Position numbers and translations under genes: made by a program. 64,000 nucleotides of DNA from Emydura subglobosa (lineage: Eukaryota; Chordata; Testudines; Chelidae): NCBI GenBank assembly GCA_007922225.1, contig ML679961.1:64431075-64495074 (forward strand), read 5' to 3'. The stretch's first letter is position 1. The number at the start of each line of letters is the position of its first letter. Below are positions 59,531-64,000 of this stretch, one piece after another. The notes under the pieces are model-generated. The model had not been told where the DNA came from and did not search any database. It saw nothing but the letters and a program-made list of their open reading frames with translations.

Positions 59531-61450
59531 TACTCCCTGTGCTTCTTAGGCTATGTTTATGCATTTCTACTGAGAATGCATAGAAAGCGGTACTGAAGGC
59601 AATCTAAAAATAAGAGGAGTTTGTCCTAAAGAAACTTAGAAAGGGCAAAGAAATATATTGCAGAAGCAACTAGAGGTCAGCGTAGAACTACATGGCTCTG
59701 CAGAAGATGGTTCACCTTCTTTCTCTAACTCAGGACCCAGATAAACCTTTAGCATTATATTTTTAAATCTTTTTTTTATTGGTACATTTATTACTTTATG
59801 GAAAGAACATGGGCATTTTTCACTGGGCCCATTCTTTGCCTTGGAAGAATCTGCTTTATGTAATAAGCATTTACAAGTTATTGAATCTTTTTAAAAAACT
59901 CAACAGACAGAAAACTTGTCTGGTTCAGTTAGGAAGCTGGCATATAAGCATTACATACAGTATGAAGTGTCTGAGGAATGAGAGATGCATTTCCTTATGA
60001 AACTTAGGGCAGGAAAGAGGGAAGCTGAGATGTCAGATGGAACTTCAAGAGACAATTGGGGCAGTCTTCCAAAATGGCAACCTTATTTTAGTGTGTTTAC
60101 TTAAAACCTTTCACTGGTACCAAAACATGCGCATGTAACTTTAGTCTTTGATGCTGGGAAGTCTGTTAACTGTAGAAATATCAAGTATAACTACGAACAT
60201 GAATCACGTTTGCTTGTATCTAGTACGTCAGTCAACCAAACTAACGGAAAAATTCAATGACTTTTTTCACCACTGATTTAGAGGACTCTAAAAACAATTA
60301 ATTGGAATATGAAGGTTCCAGAAATTACCGAGCAATAGTTAAAAGTAACTGGATATGTTTTAAAATATCCAGTGATAGTAATTGGACATGTGGTCATATC
60401 TTCCAAACGGAATTGCATCCTGATGGGGCATATCTACACATGAAGATACTGGAACCTGCTGCCAGATGCACAAGGGATGCAGGAGACTTCTGCAGCTCTT
60501 TGTAAGGCAAATTCTGTACTTTTCCTGGTGTGATGGAGTTCTTTGTTTTTTGTTTGTGATATGTGTCCATTCATGAAACCCAGAAAAATTACAGAATTTA
60601 CAGAAAGAGCTTGGAAATTTGCTCCCATCTGTTTATCTTAGAGTGTTATACTGCATCCCATCACTGTAGTACCTTACTGTCTTTCATGTAAAATCAGTAG
60701 CAAGGTCCCTAGTGAGCTTCGTGGAGTTTCTGACACCTTTCCCTTTGTGGGGTCAGAACTCTGCTTTAGGTCGGGGTTTGTCTTGGAGACAGGAAGATGT
60801 GAAGAGGGATTTGGAAATAGAAGGGATGTTCAATTTGTGAAATAAAAGGGCTTTCTCTGGCTGCAAATCTCATTTCTTGTTTTCTGATAAGTGCTAAGCA
60901 GACAATAGGAACGATTCAGTTCTCATTGTTTTAAATTTTATGTATAAGATATTTTAAAGACTCGGAATTTAATATTTTACGTTGGACCTAGTGATTAATA
61001 CTTTATATTCTATTCCAATTTTCATTTAATAATACTGAGTGTTGTATAAAAGTTGAGACCACCTTGCAAAGTTGTAGTTGATTTAAAGATGATTCGCCTA
61101 AATGGAAATCGTAAGCCAAAGCATACCTCTATAGGGCTTGCGCTGCGGTGTAGGGTTGCATTGAGGGAGTGGTACTTGAGAAATGAGTTCTATCCATTAA
61201 ACTAGTGATTCATTTCATTTAGTCGTAGGGAGCTGAGGTGGGAAAGACCCCATACTCAAGGGGTCTCAAAGATGAGGTATGGAACAAGTCATAAATATAT
61301 TAGCAAATGATCATGCAAAATCAGGAAAAGACATGGAGGAGGAAAAATAAATTTCTTGGATGGCAGTTCATTAAATGTTTGGAGCCAGGGGAAGAGGTAG
61401 ATTTCCTTGTCCTCATTCCCCTATATGTTATTCATTAGTTAGCTTAGTTT

Positions 61451-61985
61451 CAGTGGCGCATCTTGGGTCTCCGGTGCCTGAGGGCCAATGCTGGTATTTG
61501 TGCCCCCCTGTTGGTGGAAGCAGCAGCGCCCCCTGGGGGAGGGGTGTCTGTGGGTCTGTTTCCTGTTCTCCCTCACTCCCCCCCCAGCCTCCCGCTGTTG
61601 GGGCAGTGACAGTGGCGTACCGAGGGGGCCATTCTCCTATAAGGTGGCCGGGGGAGTGCTGGCCAGGGACTCGGAGGAGGAGCCGCCCCCGCACTGACAT
61701 CCCTGGTGGCTGTGCCAACCCAGCCCCTCTGATGAGGAGCAAGAGTGACAGGGGCCTGGCAGATGCCCCTGGCTGCCCAGCAGCGGAGGGGCTTACCTGG
61801 CCCCTGCGTGGCCGGGATCCCTGTGGCTCTCTCCTTGCACCCAGTGCGCGTGTGGAGGGGCCGGGTCAGCATGGTCGCTGGGGATGTGAGCACGTGGCAG
61901 CTCCTCCGACGAGGGCCCAGCTGGCACCCCTCCCAGGCTGGCGCCCAGGGGCATGGGCCCCTCCTGCCTTCCCCCTCAGTACTCC
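61451..61985. mobile_element. GC-rich insert, possibly a hAT-like element
   Basis: About 535 bp of much higher GC than the surrounding AT-rich intron. CAGTGGCGCATCTTGGG at 61451 and CAGTGGCGTACCGAGGGGG at 61610 look like hAT termini in direct orientation. I do not find the matching inverted right end. A 213-codon open frame (61375-62016) spans it, Pro/Gly/Arg/Ser-rich without a domain, overlapped by open frames on the other strand. I treat it as compositional, not a gene. Confidence 0.45.
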
Positions 61986-63070
61986 ACTACTTAGTTTTAC
62001 AGATATATTAGGCTGATTGCTGAATATAAAGGTTTCTACTCACTATTGGGAATTAAGTATACTCTTCATTGTACAGCAAAAATCCTAACTAAGCAACATT
62101 GCTAAGTATATTGTTGGGTTAGATGATTCTTTGTCCAGCCAGTGATGAAGATAAAAACTGTTAGTTTTTTGGCATTCAGTCTCTACTGGTGCTCTTGTGT
62201 TTTGTCTCTTCATAGAGCTTTGTGCTCTGGCATACCTCACTGATAGACTCTGGTAACCATCCCATGGAACATGGTGTAATATTTGTCATTGAGAATGGGA
62301 ACCTGCTTTAAGTGATTTGCATGCATGCAAATGGTATTAAAGCAGGCCTGTCAATAGTAAAATAGAAGCCTGATGTCAATGAGTTAGTATCATTGTTCCT
62401 TGAAGCTGTAAAAAGTAGAAATGTTCATTCTTTAGTCTTAATTGCCAAACTCAAAATCATACAAAATTTAAACTTAATCTCAATCATTAATGAAATTGAG
62501 AGAAATGTTATAAAAGTGCTTCACCAGTTTGAGTTCCTCCTGGACTTAGTTATTTTGGGCATGGAGGTTGTGACAAGAACATATCCCTTTTGTTGGGTAG
62601 AGGACAGCCCTTGGTAACAGGCCTTTGTGTTCCTATGAGAACATCTGAATCATTCAAATCTGAACACTATCATAGCCATTGTCCTTATGAACCTGTTGCA
62701 TAGTCTGTTTATTATTTCAAGTTTTTTCCCAGAGATGCCAGACCCTCAGTCTAGTTTGCTCCAAATACCTGCATTCTTTTTAGTTTTTTAATCAAGCCCA
62801 TAATGAATTTCCATTTGTTTGGATTATGACATCATGATGATGATAGAGCCAGATTCTGCTACAAACTTGTTGAGTGATGCATTACTCTTCTTCAAATACC
62901 GGTTTCTTATGGTGACCAAAGTCAGACTGAAAACTTTTATCGTTTGTATCCACACACAATTCTGCCCTTGTCCTAGTTATTAAATATAAAAGCACTGCTT
63001 ATGTGCCACTTACTAAGAAGCCTCTCCTCTTCCTTGTATAGGAGCTCTGATGTTGATCAGTGAATGAATA

Positions 63071-63115
63071 CAATATAGTATATACAATATACAATATACA
63101 ATGAATACAATATAG
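63071..63115. repeat. (CAATATA)n-like short tandem repeat
   Basis: CAATATAGTATATACAATAT and repeats of ACAATATACAATG; imperfect AT-rich tandem. Confidence 0.75.
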
Positions 63116-64000
63116 TTTGTCTTAGTCAGGAGCTCAGCCCAGCCTAGGTGCTCATACACCCGCACAAGAAAATAAGGGGTGGAGGAGAAAGCAAACTGAA
63201 TAGGCCAAACTTTGTACATATACATTTATGTAGAAGGCATTTGTATCTTGGTGTTGGGCAGCAATATAAAAGATAGATAAACTTCCTGCTTGTGATTCAC
63301 TGCTACAATATGTGGTGCGAATGAACAGAATGCTGATAACCAGCCTTTTTTTCCCACATTGTATGTGTGTGCATTTTGAATCACTACAAGGCCTGTGGTA
63401 GTAAAATACAGCTGGTTGTTGCTTGTGTCAAAAAAGGGTTAATTTGTACCCTGTGAATAGAACAAAAAGTGTCTTGAATCTATATGGCATGCCCTCAGAC
63501 ATTACATCACCACTCAGCCTCTTCTGTTGAGGTTACACTGGAGGGAAGTTTCAGGAATGCATCACTTGCTGTACTGCAGACTGTTCAAACTCCCTATAAA
63601 GTTACAGCTTTCGTTATGTTTAACTCTGCATGCTAAATTCTGGTTAGGGATGATATGATTTGTGTCCATCAATTAATCAAAACATCAGTGCTGCCCTCCC
63701 CCAAACAGGATTAGTTGTATGGCTGCAAAGTTCCATAAATGGAGTATATTGCTGTGGTATAGAAATATAACTTTTCTTATACTTTCCTGCATGTTTTCCA
63801 ATTAAAAGGACATTTCTCTAAGGAAGTGGTACTTATCAGGGTCTAATTTTTTAAAAAATTAAAGGGCGTCTTCCTCTCTAAAGAGTACATTATGCTTTTC
63901 CTGTGTGAAAGGATGCCTGCGTATGAATGATAGCTCAGAGCAACTAATTTCTCTTGCAGCATCATGTCTCAAAATGTAAAGGATCCAGTGCCCAAATATG

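Larger units (their letters stand above)
58618..64000 (+). other. DCAF5: Start of next DCAF5 intron, to window edge
   Basis: Begins GTAACA after the GDRDQ codons. No sequence resembling the expected next exon (YILSGSDD...) is found up to 64000, so the intron is more than 5.3 kb. It contains the element at 59289-59530, the GC-rich insert at 61451-61985 and a short CAATATA repeat at about 63071-63115. The rest is AT-rich without recognised features. Confidence 0.8.

Noticed and set aside
61375..62016. 213-codon open frame
   Set aside because: Low-complexity GC-rich insert with antisense open frames; no recognisable domain or splice context.
63945..64000. CTCTTGCAG acceptor-like site at the window end
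   Set aside because: The following sequence does not read as the expected DCAF5 continuation (YILSGSDD), so it is probably a decoy.
1..64000. CRISPR array, tRNA or rRNA genes, bacterial-type operons
   Set aside because: I saw no regularly spaced direct repeats, no cloverleaf-like gene with A and B boxes, and no prokaryotic gene organisation.

Overview
This window is vertebrate nuclear DNA and lies almost entirely inside one protein-coding gene read on the + strand. Five short exons with GT/AG borders and matching phases (11020-11163, 14819-14855, 18640-18779, 24205-24334, 58404-58617) join into one open frame of about 222 codons. I recognise the product as the central WD40 part of DCAF5 (WDR22), a substrate receptor of the CUL4-DDB1 ubiquitin ligase. 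The first coding exon(s) and the long last exon(s) are not visible here and should lie upstream and downstream. The repeat content points to a turtle (a crocodilian is the main alternative): CR1 LINE ends of the type common in chelonian genomes, a DIRS-like retrotransposon, and many hAT-like and TTA/TAA-flanked miniature transposons. This is inference from repeat style, not a species identification.

Layout. 1-880 is a CpG-rich, G-run-rich stretch, probably the downstream part of a promoter CpG island. 881-11019 is intron with several miniature transposons and a decayed LINE reverse transcriptase on the - strand (7262-8490). 11020-24334 holds four of the five exons, with introns of 3.7, 3.8 and 5.4 kb. 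24335-58403 is one 34-kb intron. It carries a 4.9-kb DIRS-like element (25054-29938), a cluster of small inverted-repeat elements (30.6-36 kb), two CR1 copies (36510-37360 and 47265-48735), a hAT-like element nested inside another miniature transposon (49840-51262), simple repeats and a perfect 26-bp palindrome. 58618-64000 is the start of the next intron, with one more miniature element and a GC-rich insert (61451-61985).

Apart from the DCAF5 exons, the longer open frames do not look like host genes. They fall in GC-rich transposon interiors, decayed reverse transcriptase sequence or intron noise. I found no RNA gene, CRISPR array or second host gene. The strongest unusual structures are the DIRS-type element with terminal inverted repeats and an internal complementary junction, the nested insertion with both target-site duplications readable, and several long perfect inverted repeats outside recognised element termini. 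I saw no clearly new biological system.
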